The position numbers and the translations under genes are program-made. 64,000 bases of DNA from Dillenia suffruticosa. Its lineage: Eukaryota > Streptophyta > Magnoliopsida > Dilleniales > Dilleniaceae. Each line of letters opens with the position of its first letter. The stretch's first letter is position 1. The DNA lies in the NCBI GenBank assembly GCA_033439265.1, contig JAVTVX010000018.1, positions 8,416,501 through 8,480,500 of the forward strand, written 5' to 3'. A model generated the notes under the pieces. That model was not told the origin of the DNA. It worked only from the letters and a program-made list of their open reading frames with translations, and ran no database searches. Shown here one piece after another: positions 11,500 to 23,929 of this stretch.

Positions 11500-13660
11500 C
11501 ATCAGTTATGTTACTGATGTTTGCTCAGTACTGTACTCCCCTCACCCTTCCCCCCACCCCCCACAACCAGAAAGGGAAAATAAATAAATAAAGGAAGGAA
11601 AGAAAAGAAAAGAATTCCATTTTTCAGTCCTCTGCAGGTTCAGTTACTTTCGCTTTTGGATGCTCCTGAATGCGTTCTGTTTTAAGTTCATCCATCAATT
11701 ATCCAAGGCTTCACTGTACATTGTCCATTGCTAAAATGCACATTAATCATCTAATTATCCTCCCTTTCCCATCCAAGTAGAATATTTAAAAATTCCTTGG
11801 CCACTTTGACACATGCATTAGATTGCTAAAATTTAAAAACAAATGCATACCCTCAGTTGCTACAAACCTCACCAAAGTTATTTCTTGTGCCAGCACTGCA
11901 TCAAGGACCATTGTAGTTATTTTTTCATAAGATCACACCTGAAAGTATTCAAGAAAATAAATTATGGAGAAAACTTTCATGAATCACTTTTCAATAAAGT
12001 AAGTAAACAAATTACAACATGAATGTCAAGATCGAGAGAAAGAGAGAGCTGGCCAGGGTGGGGGAGGGGGAGGGTGTGAGCAACAGAAAAGCACTGGGAC
12101 CTACAACATCCTATGTAACTTGTCCAAGATTTCAGATCTCAAGTGTAACTATAGCATTTGTGTACCATAAACAACTTCATACAAAAATTTTCTAAACTAC
12201 AAGACTACCAGTTCGTCAAAATCAATAAGAGGATAATGAAAGATTTTGACCAGATAAAACCAAGTGCTTTCCCCTCTATTTTCATGTACTTTACAGGCAT
12301 CCTAATCTCTTTCCTACATGTTCCTATCTTGCTCCTTTCAGGACAATCTGGTCAAGTACCATTAATAAGTTAAATAGTAATAAGGGGATGGGATTTGCGA
12401 GTAAGGACTAAACCCCGTTTACACTTGGTGACACAGGAAACACTATCCACAATCTGAAACTTTTCTAGTTACAGTTTGAATCTCCCCAAGTGGAGTAATA
12501 CGTGATAGAAAGACTGCTCATAACATTAGGACTCTATTTACAGCAACCATTTTTCCTGTTTGGTAAAACATCTTAATCAGAGCATGACCTGTCATTATGA
12601 TACACATCCTTTAGCCCACAAAATCTTATTTTACATTCACTTTAACTGTTAATATAGACATGATGAAAAGAAATACCGTGGGTCATGCTGACGAGGCACA
12701 TCCATGTCCTGCCACAAGTATCAAGGTTGAAGTGTAAACCAAGGCCTTTACAGGACAAGATGAATAAAATATAAGTAATGGGGCAAATATTATGTTGGCC
12801 TATCATTTGTTGCCCCTACATACCATTGTTCTAAGAACTTCAATATCAGTATATTAATGAAGAAAGAAATAAAAGAAAAAGGTTAGGTGTCAGAAAAAAC
12901 AATATGATCTCCTTCGGCAACTTGAATATCAGATGCCTAGCCATTGGAGCCATTTCTTTGATTTGGTATCGAGCCTTGCAAGTGTTGGTAAGGATGAATT
13001 ATTGTACAAACAAATCTCCCTTTAAAAAGTTCTCCCATAGAGCCCTTATAATTCATCTACCCTCACATAATAAGGGCACTGCTGATATTCTGCTATCCAG
13101 AGTTGATTATGTGAAGTTGGCTTAGTTTACAAGAAAACTTATTCCTCCGCTGCCTGAACCATCGGGCAACGGTGAGCAACTAACAGTGCTCGGAGGAGGT
13201 TATCATCATCAAGATGGAAAAAGGCTTGTTCATAAAATAAACTTGAGCTTTTAGTTTAGAATTATGATTTACTTGACGCTAATTATTGGGGATGGATGTC
13301 CATGACCATAACCTTCATAACCCAATAAAAGAACACTAATGGCCTTTAGTGTCCGGGAACTGAGAAGGCCCGCAAAACAGCCATTACAGCTGCAAATGGA
13401 TTGTCATACTTGATAATCAAAGAAAAAAAAAACCAATTAGTTGTTTAGGAAAGATGAGCACAACATGGATCCGATCCAAATGGGCATTATCAAAATCAAA
13501 ATCCATGAGTGATTGACTCAGAGTGCCCATGCGTATTGATATGGAACCAACCAAAACAGGCCATACTTGGAAACAAAAATAAATAAGAAAAATTTTTGCA
13601 CATTTAAGACGAAAAATAATTAAACAGGAATTGGGAATTGAAAGTGGAGTCATTATTCAC
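11500..13660. other. Noncoding stretch between the solo LTR and the leader-like exon
   Basis: No exon-like or transposon coding signal recognised. Holds a C-rich tract ending in A-rich sequence at about 11536-11600 (possibly a SINE tail) and a GGGGGAGGGGGAGGG run near 12059. Short open frames at 12158, 12904 and 13417 match nothing I know. Likely 5'UTR intron of CAX if the first exon is correctly placed. Confidence 0.5.
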
Positions 13661-13835
13661 CTTTCACAAAATTTGATCCAATCAAATCAAATCTAACCAC
13701 CGACCGCTGAATAAACGGCGAGAGAGGGGGGGAAGCGAGAGAGAATATCGGATCGGAGGAGAGAGAAAAGTTAGGTTTCAAATTCGGTGGAGCGAAGAAG
13801 ACGGAGATGGGAGTTTAGCCGGCCGGCGTGGGGGA
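13661..13835 (-). other. Candidate noncoding first exon / leader of the CAX gene
   Basis: On the minus strand this is a CT-rich, higher-GC stretch typical of plant 5' leaders, ending GAAAG|GTGAAT, a good donor. It is the only leader-like sequence upstream of the CAX start before the AT-rich desert. Assigning it to CAX is inference; the intron would then be about 5.5 kb and contain the solo LTR. Confidence 0.4.
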
Positions 13836-16000
13836 CGCTCCTGCAAATTATCCTGCCTCTCTTAACGGCCTTCTCTATTTTACCGTCCACTTCCGATGTT
13901 GATTTGTTTTTCTACTTTTATCAAACAAGCGTCCTTGACAACAACAGCTGATATTTTCTTTTATTATATAACATTAGGTTAATTTATCTTATTATATTTA
14001 TTTTTGGAAAGTAAAAAATATAAATATAAAATTTATACATAGATGAAAATTTTATAATTATAAATCCTAAAATATTATTATTTTAGGATAGATTTACTCA
14101 AACTTTAAAATTCCAATAATTCTGACAAAAAAATTAGAAAACTTATTATTTATTTATTTAAATAGAAATCATAAAAATTAGCCTATTTTCTCATCAAATT
14201 GTGAAAATTTTCTTTTATTTTTTTCATACCTCTTTCTGACATTTAAATGACTAAATATAAAAAAAATTCAATATTATTGGTTTAAATATTAGCTGAATTT
14301 TTGTTATATTGTTTATAAAATCAAATTTATTAAATTCTTACCAATTCCGTGTAATTCTCTCTTTTTAGTCGAAGAAATATAAATTAGTATATAAATAGAG
14401 ACATTAATAATATATTCAAAATTTAGCCTAATTTTATGAATAATTGTATTACTTAAATTTCAATGGGACTTTTTGGAGTTAACTTTTTTTTGTCACTGTT
14501 TTATAATAAATTCGTCCAACTTATGAAATTGTTATATTTTTTAGACCGATAATATTTTAATAGATAATTAAATAATTAATCATTCTAGCTGGAAAAAATT
14601 AATGAATAAAGAGCACGTGAAAAATATTGGTCATACATCATGGACATCATATATTCAAATATGGAAATAATAGCTTCCCTAAATAAGTAAAATAATGATT
14701 GTATTAGATATGAAATTTGAATAATTAATTTCATAATATTTATGTGTAATTAATGTCGTATTTTGAGCTAAAATCTCATGTTAACCATTTTACATAATTG
14801 TGTTTTCTTTGCACTCACAATGTTGCACCAACCAAAATTTATAATTTGGAATTATCTGAATTGGATGGTTATACAAATACGTAAAGTTGGAACATGATCG
14901 TTAAGTATCTGTAATGGAAACTTATATATTAATTGTTTTAAGACAGTTTGGAATATAATTATCGAGATATCAACTCGTTTGTCTAGAATTATAACAAATT
15001 CATCTCTTAGTATGTTTATTTTGTGATTCAAATATAACCTCCAATTGAATGGGAAAAGTTAAATTATAAAAAAATAGTTAAGATCGAAAATTTTCTGCTT
15101 CTAATGCAATTTTTTCGGGAAAAAAAAAAAGAAATAATATTTTTCAATTTCATATCAAGAGTTTTAATCACACACGTCTATGTACCGTATAGGTTTCATC
15201 CCAAATAATAATTGACACTTGCCCTATTAGCTTTGCTAGATCTGACTATTTCCCAATTGAACAAACTAATACAACATCTATATTTAATAGCAATTTAAAT
15301 TAAGAGTGCACCATCCTTCCACGGGGTGAGATGGCTACTGTAATACCATATGTTGTAATAGGTAATGCAATGAAAACTATTATTTCTTAAAATTACTAAC
15401 AAAACCCAATAAAAATGTCTTTCTAATACCACCTACACCATCTTAGAAAGAAGAACATCCTACTTTGTCCTTCGGTAATTTTTGTCATAATTATATCAAA
15501 TGTTACTTTTTGTTCAGCATTTAGGAATAATGATTTCGTATTCCATTACTTTAGGAATGTAGTTCATTAACAAATATTTTTTATGAATCAAATTTAGCTA
15601 AACATTGGTCATTTTGCAACAAAAGTAAATTCAAATCTTAAAATAATTTATTTTAAAAAAAAAATATCACTTTTTTGGTACTTGTACTTGGATAATTTTC
15701 AATCATTTGCAAATAAAATTTATCCCACAATGCTCACCAATTGGTTGATGGTAAACCAAAAGTGTCACAAACAATTTTCGAGTGCATTTGGCATTTTAAA
15801 AGTACTTGCCTCTCAAAAGCAATCTTGAATTCTTCTATCATTTTATAGTGGTCTACGACTTTTTACCGCTTGTTTAAATCTCCCATGCATGATTCAATTC
15901 CGTTAAGAAATGATCGAAAGACATAATTCCTTTAACATGATTTAGTAATATATGAAAGTAAAATCTTTCCCCTTCTGAAGGTGACACTGTGTGTACACTA
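13836..16000. other. AT-rich noncoding stretch
   Basis: Strongly AT-rich with frequent stops in all frames. I see no gene, exon or clear element ends. Confidence 0.6.
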
Positions 16001-16049
16001 TCAATCACCCTATTGTCTTTCACTCATTTCTACTATTTCCATTAAGATT

Positions 16050-16490
16050 GTACCCATCCTATAATGTTCAGAAAACTCATGATGAAGATATTGATTTGCT
16101 ATTCTGAATTTTGAAATCCTTAGTGAACATATAATTTGGGTTTAATCTTCCAAATTAGTACGTATCCATTGGTTTCTCTCTCTGAGTGATGGAGAGTTAG
16201 AAAGTTTTGTGATACATATAATTTGGGGTCCATAACCGTTTAAAGATAACTGTCTGTGATTTCAAAATCATCCATTATCTTTTAAATATTTCTATTCTAA
16301 CTCATCATAGAATAAAAAATTACCATTTGATCTTTGTATATTTAAAAGATCCACACCCTTTTTATATATATTAAGACCCTCTGTCAAATAATTGTAACAG
16401 ATCACTTTTATTATGACTATATTTTAAATGACAATCAAAATACATAATTGTTTCATATATTAGCCCAACGTTGATTAAAGATTCAATAAT
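16050..16490 (-). mobile_element. Probable 3' LTR of the copia element, boundaries unresolved
   Basis: Directly beyond the polypurine tract (minus strand CAAGTGGGAG, 16491-16500), where a copia 3' LTR must start. The outer end and target duplication were not found, so the left limit is a guess. Confidence 0.35.
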
Positions 16491-17526
16491 CTCCCACTTG
16501 AATTATATATATAACTGTATAATTATGTATAACCGTATAAACTCAACTTTAATATTAATACTGAAATGTATTTGTAACCAATCCCAACAATCAATCATAT
16601 CAATAATATAAGATCAAAGTGGTCTTTGTTACATCTATTATAACTTGACTCGTCAATGGTTATCTATGTCAATATAACCGAATGATATAAACCATAATAT
16701 GGATATGCAACATGAAAATTATATGCAATATGATCTATAACACGTTTATTTGCAACTAATCATCTTTAAATTTTAGTGTGATCAACTATATTTAATATCA
16801 GAATGTGATGAAAATTGAATCTTCATTTCAGTAGAAAATAATTCTCAAAATGTCATAAACTGAAATAACAAAAAATATCTATAAAAATAGTATAAGAAAA
16901 TACCAATTCCCACTAAAACTGTATATTCTCAAGTGACCTGACACCCATACGAGCAGTATTCTTATAAAACATTTTAGGTAGCACTCTCTTAGTAAGCATA
17001 TGCACAATCATGGAATTTGTATCAAATTATTCTATAGATAACTGTTCACTATGAATTATTTTCTTAACAACCAGGAACTCGGAACTTGAAGTCTATATGC
17101 TTTGACTTCCTTAAGTTCTTATTGTTATTAAAACATAAGACTCCCGACTTATGATCACAAAATAACTTGAATGATCTGCTAGTTTCAACTACTATGCACA
17201 ACCTCGTGACAAAATTCTGCAGTCACATTCTGTGACTGGATATTTCAAAACACATTATAAACTTTACCACTATTGTAGAAGAAACTATAAGAGACCATTT
17301 GGCACAGAGGTTATAAGAGCTTTTTAGCACTCTTCCGGGAGATAGCACCTTAGTTAGCAGGTAGATATAGTCTGATATAGATTTCATACTATCTCAACAT
17401 CCACCAAAAATTGGAATCAGTATACCAGACGATCTCAAATTGATTTGACCTCTGATATGTAAACATATATTCTTTTTTTCTCTATAAATACCATAAGACT
17501 CTGGCTACTCTCCAATGGTTTATTCT
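16491..17526 (-). mobile_element. Ty1/copia RNase H region and polypurine tract (left piece)
   Basis: Minus-strand frames read NHWRVARVLWYL, YTDSNF, then LFCDHKSGVLCFNNNKN with KSKHIDFKF, and near 16920-16990 SMIVHMLTKRVLPKMFY. This is the usual order of the copia RNase H domain and C-terminus. Single stops and frameshifts show it is dead. The polypurine tract is at 16491-16500. The element is interrupted at 17527 by RTE copy b and resumes beyond 20570. Confidence 0.88.
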
Positions 17527-20500
17527 GACAACAACAACAACCACAACTTACGCCTTCTATTTCAAATTTGAAGTCGGCCATTTGAGAGACAAATATAAAA
17601 AAAAATACAAGAGTATTGATTTAATTTATGTGCATTCTCCAATACCACTCATTCCTATCTAAAACTATTTTTTCAACTAATTCCATAATTATCATATCTT
17701 TACAGATAATTTGCATCTAAATTTACAATAACATATCTCTACATTTTATTAAATCTCATATATTTTAGTTTTCGGTACTCCTAATAGGTACGTTTTTGGA
17801 TTTTTCTTGCACATGCTTAAACCATTTCAGACGGTACTCTCGCATCTTATTCACAATTGAATTAATTTCTAACTTATTACGCATATTTTCATTTATAATT
17901 CTATTTTTTCTAGTTTTATCATACATTTATCTATATACTTTCATTTTAATTACAATCATTTTATATTCTTGTTGTTATTTAATGGTCCAATACTTAGTGT
18001 CATACAATATTGTAGATTTTACTATGATTCTATAGAAATTTTCCTTTAAATATATTGGTATCGTGCGATTTTAAAGAATTCTGGATACTTTTCTCTATTT
18101 CATTCAACTCACTTAAATTCTATTATTTACATTCCCATCTATATTCGTTCTGAATGATGGAGCACAAATATCTAAAACGTTCACTTTTGATACGTCTTTT
18201 CCTTCTAAGCTAATCATTTCTTTCTCATCCTGATGATTGCTATTAAACCTATATCTCATATACTCAGTTTTGAACTTACTCAATTTAAATTTTCTAGATT
18301 CCAGTTTGACACTTTATAACTCTAATTTAGTATTAAACCCTCTCTAGTTTTATCAACAAATACTATCTTATCTGTAAAAAGTATATATCATGGTATTTTA
18401 TCTTAAATATTTTTTGTGATTTTATTTATCGCTATTGCAAAAAAAATGTGACTTAATGTCAAATCTTGATGAAGTCCAATGTGGACTTAATATCGAATCT
18501 TGATGGAGTCCAATGTGGATAAATAAGTCATCGCTTAAACTCCCGTAAATTTTTACATTGGTCATAACTCTTTCATACATATCTCTAATAAAATTAATAT
18601 ATTTAAGGAGATCTATTTCTTTATCAGCGTCTATCATAATACGTCTCTTACAAGTCTATCATGTGATTTTTCTAGACTAATAAATATCATATGTAAGTCT
18701 CTTTTTTGCACTCTAAATGTCTCCGTCAAATATTTTAACGAGTGAATTGATTCAGTAATAGATCATATTGACATAAATCCAAATTGATTTTGGAGCACAC
18801 TTATCTCTGATCTCAATATATACTTTATTATTGTCTCCTACAATTTTATAATATGACTCATGACTTTAATTCCTCTGTAATTAGAATAATTTTATGTCTC
18901 TTTTATTTTTATATAGTGGTACAAGTATACTCTTCCTCCATATTTGAAACATTTTCTTGATTTGTCAAATTTTATTAAAAATAGTCTGTTAACATTATTA
19001 TACTGAATTCACCCAAATATTTTCCCATTTCAATTGGAATGTTATCAAATCTATGGTTTTGTTATTTTTTATTTTCTTTAAAACCTCTTTTATTTTATGA
19101 GAACGAATTTTATATTTAAAATTTCTATTAATCTCTTTTACAAGTATTGTGATATTTTCTATACCTATTGTACTCTCAACGTTAAAAGAGATTATCAAAA
19201 TAGTTTATCCAATGTTTTTTTATGTCTTTGTTCTTTGCAAGTATACTATTGGTTTTAGTTTTAATATACCTAATATCATTTAAATCTTTTCCTTTCTCTT
19301 ATTTAGTTTGATAATTTTGTAAATCTTTTTTTTTCGTCTTTAGTTTCTAGTCTCTTATATAATTTGTTATATATTTTACTTTTTGATTCATGGATAATCT
19401 TTTTCATTTTTTTTGCGTTTTTATATTTTTCATATGTTTCGCTACTATTATTACTTTTAAGGTTCTTATAGTATTCTCATTTTGTTTGAATAGCAATTTA
19501 TATTTTTTTGTTCTATTACTATGGCTCCTTACCTATTAGAGTCCGACCCTTAGATATGCTAAGAACTTCACTACTTATACTCTTAATATTATCATATATT
19601 TCTTTCCATATTCTTTCTGAATTGTCATTGGCAGACCAATTTATTATTTCAATTAATTTGTCTATAAAAATTATCACATTTTCGTTTTTTAAATTCCACC
19701 ACTTAATTCTTGATTCCAAAAATGGTTGACATTGTTTTTATCTTTTAAGCATATGCACATCTAAAACTAAAAGTTTATACTGAATTGCTACACTTCCCCC
19801 CGATGATATAACTTTACAATTCTTATAAGTCATTCTATTATCTCTCATATTAAGAAAGAAATCTATTTTGTTAGTATTCGACCCACTTCTATATATAACT
19901 ATATTCGATTCTTTTTTTTTAAAGAAGGTGTTTACGAGTGTTAAATTGAATGTTATAGTAAATTCTAAAATAATATTTCCTACTCCATTCCTACACCAAA
20001 CCCAAAGTTTTCATGTACGGTTTCAAATCCCTCATTTTTCTCTCCTACTTGTCTATTCAGGTCTTCTTCAATAAATAACTTCTCTCTACAAAATATGAAT
20101 TGTATAAATTTATCTAAATCTATCCAAAATTATTTTTTACTAATTGCGTGTATACCTATTTAGAGCGCATATATACTGATTATATTAATTACATTTTTTC
20201 CATTTACTAATTTGACAAATATAATTCTATTTCTTATTTCTATTATATCTTCAAATAAGTCCTTATGTATAACTACTCATACCATATTCTTAGTTTTATC
20301 CCTACTTGTATATCAAAATTTATGACTATAAGCCTCCACTACTTTAGTCTTCTCTCCTACCTGCTTAATTTCTTGGAAACACATGATATTAGTTTTTCTT
20401 CTATTCATTACTTTTTTTATCTCTCCTAACTTTTCAATTAGGGATCCTATGTTCCAAGTCGCTAGACGAATTCTATTTTATGAACTATCTTAGTTACTCA

Positions 20501-20570
20501 CACGCTAATATCCCTTGTTAACTTGTCACTACACTCGGGATCTGATATAGTGCGTCGATGAAGGGGAAAC
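17527..20570 (-). mobile_element. RTE-clade LINE, copy b, inserted in the copia element
   Basis: About 3.0 kb on the minus strand. The 3' end is the CAACAACAAC run at 17527 (TTG tail on the minus strand), followed by GTCGGCCATTTGAGAGAC, shared with copy c. The RT region near 18420-18640 reads [16 protein letters not shown] and LHQDSILSP. A linker upstream of the RT reads KIKNNKTID (about 19000-19200). Homology to copy c runs to about 20570, where copy b is 5'-truncated. Dozens of stops; a 33-bp internal duplication at 18447-18513. Copia sequence flanks both ends, so this LINE landed in the copia element. Confidence 0.88.
18447..18513. repeat. 33-bp tandem duplication within the RT region of RTE copy b
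   Basis: Two near-identical units, each ending AAGTCCAATGTG or GAGTCCAATGTG, duplicate the segment encoding the HQDS motif, so the motif is partly repeated in the decayed frame. Confidence 0.8.
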
Positions 20571-21225
20571 ATAATATCCGGATGTGTATAAATCTGAGCA
20601 TACATCAAACTTCTCATTGCCAACTCATAAGGCTTTTACCTTTCCGCATTGCCCTTCGAATCCCTTTGGTTTTAAATATCTATTTACAACCAATGGATTT
20701 CATACCTTCAGGCAATAAGAAAAGGTCCCATATATCATAGTTATGTATGGAGTTTATCTCTTCTTTCATGGCATCTATCCACTTTTGAGAATTAGAACTT
20801 TCCATGACTTGAGAGAAATTGATTGGATCATCTTTCATTACCCCAATATCAGCCTCATGTTTTTGCAGCAATATAATATAATCATCTGAAATTGTATTTT
20901 TTTTCTTTAGTTGATTTCCTTAATGGTATAGATTCTGGAGGTGGTTGAATTTATTTTTCAGTTTGTTCTTGTAGAACAATTTCTTGATTGAGGAATTCTC
21001 TAATATTGTCTTCATCTATTATGTCTTAGACACTAGCAGAAAATTCTAAATAGAAATTGAGATATTTATGGGAATATCTATATATTTCTCTTTAAAAACA
21101 ATGTTCCTGATTGTATCTCCCCAGCAAATTCAATATCCTCAAAGAACCGAGAATTTTTTGATTCAAATATAACCTTATTTATAGGATCACGAAATTTATA
21201 TCACTTAGATCTTCAAATAATAAAA
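20571..21225 (-). mobile_element. Ty1/copia reverse-transcriptase region (right piece), internally deleted
   Basis: Minus strand. VIFESKNSRFFEDIEFAGE (about 21100-21190) belongs to the linker after copia integrase. QKWIDAMKEEINSIHNYDIW then LPEGMKSIGCK (20680-20871) is the start of the RT domain. Immediately after comes SLMYAQIYTHPDI (about 20570-20620), normally far downstream near RNase H, so most of the RT core was deleted. The frame continues across the RTE insertion into the piece ending at 16491. Confidence 0.88.
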
Positions 21226-22475
21226 AAAAAAAATTCTACTTCACTTTTTTCTTCTTCCCCACCTTAAGTTTGAATGAATTTTTAATCTTCAACATGATGC
21301 CAAGCTGCTTGATGATGTATGGGAAGGTAGCCCTACAAAATAAGAAATACGGCATGTATTATGTCAATAATGATAATTGGCATAGTGATGTGTTACTATG
21401 GAAGAGCAACATGTCCCTCAATGACAATTCAAACGGTAGAGTCTCTTCATTTTCATCTTCTTTTTTCTAATTCAATTCCGTTTGATTGTATTTTTTTATA
21501 AAAAAATAAAAAAGCAACACGAGTTGGAAGATTCTCATGAGTCTAGCAGCAAAAACCCCCACAACAATTGGTATGGTAATCTAATTCACCAATTACAAAA
21601 TCGTAATTCTCATCAAGCTTCCTAAGAATTTCACAAATACATCATAATGGGTCTGCTTTAATTTCTCCTCCTTAAGCTTATCCTTCCCTTCACATGAACA
21701 ATTCCTCATAAACCAGAATTTCCAAGTCAATGTTGCTCCAATGAGATTGAAACAGATAACACAAAGTAAAATTCAGGACAAAAGGTCAAACATGGAAATC
21801 ATTTGAAAAATAGAAGGTACTCAAAAATCCAAAGAACAGACTCCACACTTATATAAAACATTTCAAAGCATACAAGTGAGTCTAGAATTTGATTTCACAG
21901 GACAAAATATGTATGTACGTGTATAAATTTTTATGTATTTATACATATAGAAAGTGCAGTGAATATAAAAATATAGTTATCTAAAATATAAAATATTAAA
22001 ATTGAAAACTTAGTAAATAATTTTTTTCTATTTTTCAATTGAAATCTTTAGGTTTTTTTAATAATAAAAATAGAGAAATTTATGAAAAGAGAAAATAAAT
22101 AATTGATAAAAGTTTTAAAAATTTAAAATTGCATAAATTATTGAAAATATAATAGGTATGTTCCAATAATTAGATATTTATTAGAATTAGAATTTTAAAA
22201 AATGGGACCATTGTTTAAACAAATAAAAGAGAAGAGAGAGTAATTGAAAAATATTGTGTACTATTCAAAATGTAATAGATGTATAGACGCATATTTATAT
22301 ATTCAATCTCTAAACTTTAATATGTTGTAGTATATATAACAAATATATTTTCAATATTATCTCAATAAACATTAAATAATGTACAATCATAATAGTGAAT
22401 ATTGCATGAATATAGTGTTACGAAAATTATATTAACAAAAAAGATAAAAATAACGAGAACTTAAAATTATTTGCG
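21226..22475. other. AT-rich noncoding stretch
   Basis: No recognisable gene. Very AT-rich from 21900 onward. An open frame at 21270-21470 has no family resemblance I know. Confidence 0.55.
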
Positions 22476-22478
22476 GTT

Positions 22479-23926
22479 CACTACAAAAAAACATGAAATA
22501 AATGACGGAAAATTAATGATGGAAAAAAATTAGTTGATAATAGTAACAGATTAACGTCGGACTGAATACTAAGAGATTAGTGACAGAAACTATTTACAAA
22601 AAAAATTTTCATCGCTAATCCATTGTTATAGTGGTCCACAGTAAGAAAAAAATTATAAACATATCAGCGACGGATTAGTAACGGAAAAGATCCATAGATG
22701 TAGTGGTCCACTGTAAAAAAATTATAAACCTAAAAACGATAGATTATCGACGAAATTTTTAGTAACAAAAACTATCCGTCACTAATCCATCGGTATAGTG
22801 GTGAAGGAAAAAAAATATATGTACAGCTCTAGATTTTTAGTGACGAAAAATATTCATCGCTAATCCGTTACTGATAGTTGTACAATCAACAATGGATTAC
22901 CGACGAAAATATTTAGCGATGGATTTTTTTAATTTTTTATTATTTTTATTTTTTCTTCTCTTTTATTATTTTATAATTCTTTTTCTTTTTCTTTTATTTA
23001 TTTTATTTATGATTTTTTCTTTTCTTTTATTATTTTATAATTCTTTTTCTTTTTTCTTTTATTTTTTTTATTTTTTATTTGATTCTATTATTTTATTATT
23101 CAATTTAATGTGTAAATAAAAAAAATTGATATATCTTGATTAATCAAATAAATATTTTACTTCTCTATTTAGTGCAAATTTAATTAATGTTAATTTTAAA
23201 TGGTTAGAAAAATTTAATAAGAATATTCAACGAAAAAAAATTATCCCAAGGTAAAGGAAAAAAAAGAGATGTGAGTGAGATAAAAAAAATTGAGAGAGTA
23301 AGATAAATTTTTTTTCTAAAAAAAAAGTGAGAGTGAGATTAATATTTTTTTTAAAAAAGTGAGAGTTAGATAATAAATAAAAAAAAGATATCACAAAACG
23401 GAATGTGATATGGTGGTTGGACAACTCATCTTCCACCTCAAAGGCGCATGTTCGATTTCGCGTGAAGACATTTTTTGCAAGAGCGAGTGGCGCGCATGAG
23501 GGCACGTGCAGGTGGGTTAGCAGGAGTGAGGCGCGCGTGAGTACGTGATGGCGCGGTGGGGGCGAGTGAAGGCTCTAGCGAGGGGCGCGTGAAGGCACAT
23601 GCACATGTGATGGCAGGGGCGGGACACGCGTGGGGGCTCGTGCATGTGCGTGAGGGTTTCATAATCAGGGATAGAAAATATCTGTCACTGATACTTTTAT
23701 ATATTTTCTTCTATTAGCGACAGATCTTTTAGTAACTGAAATATTTGTGTCGCTAATTATCGCTGATAGTTAGCAACGGATGTATTCCATCAGAAAAAAT
23801 TAGCGAGGTGGTTTTCAGTAACAGATTTAGTGACGGAAATTTTTTATTACTAATATTTTTTAACGATGGAATTTTTACTTTTAACGACGAAAATTTCCAT
23901 CATTGAAAGTCAGTTTTCTTGTAGTG
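22479..23926. mobile_element. CACTA-like non-autonomous DNA transposon, 1.45 kb
   Basis: Terminal inverted repeats begin CACTACAA at both ends (22479 on plus, 23926 on minus). Subterminal zones are packed with copies of a GTCACTAATCC-like motif in both orientations (CGACGGATTAGTAACGG, CCGTCACTAATCCATCGG and variants), the pattern of CACTA subterminal repeats. Flanking triplets GTT and ATT agree at two of three positions. About three degenerate 80-bp units starting TAGTGGTCCAC lie at 22630-22830. No transposase. The middle holds T-rich and CG-rich tracts. Confidence 0.75.
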
Positions 23927-23929
23927 ATT

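Noticed and set aside
12904-13125. 73-codon plus-strand open frame in the region upstream of CAX
   Set aside because: No recognisable motif, no splice context, and length expected by chance in this composition.
23412-23470. tRNA-like segment with a box-B-like GTTCGATTTCG
   Set aside because: No cloverleaf or acceptor stem can be folded by eye; best seen as a tRNA-derived repeat remnant, not a tRNA gene.
22500-23920. Regularly recurring short motifs that could suggest a CRISPR-like array
   Set aside because: Repeats are in both orientations, degenerate and irregularly spaced within a CACTA-type element in a plant genome; no spacers of uniform length.
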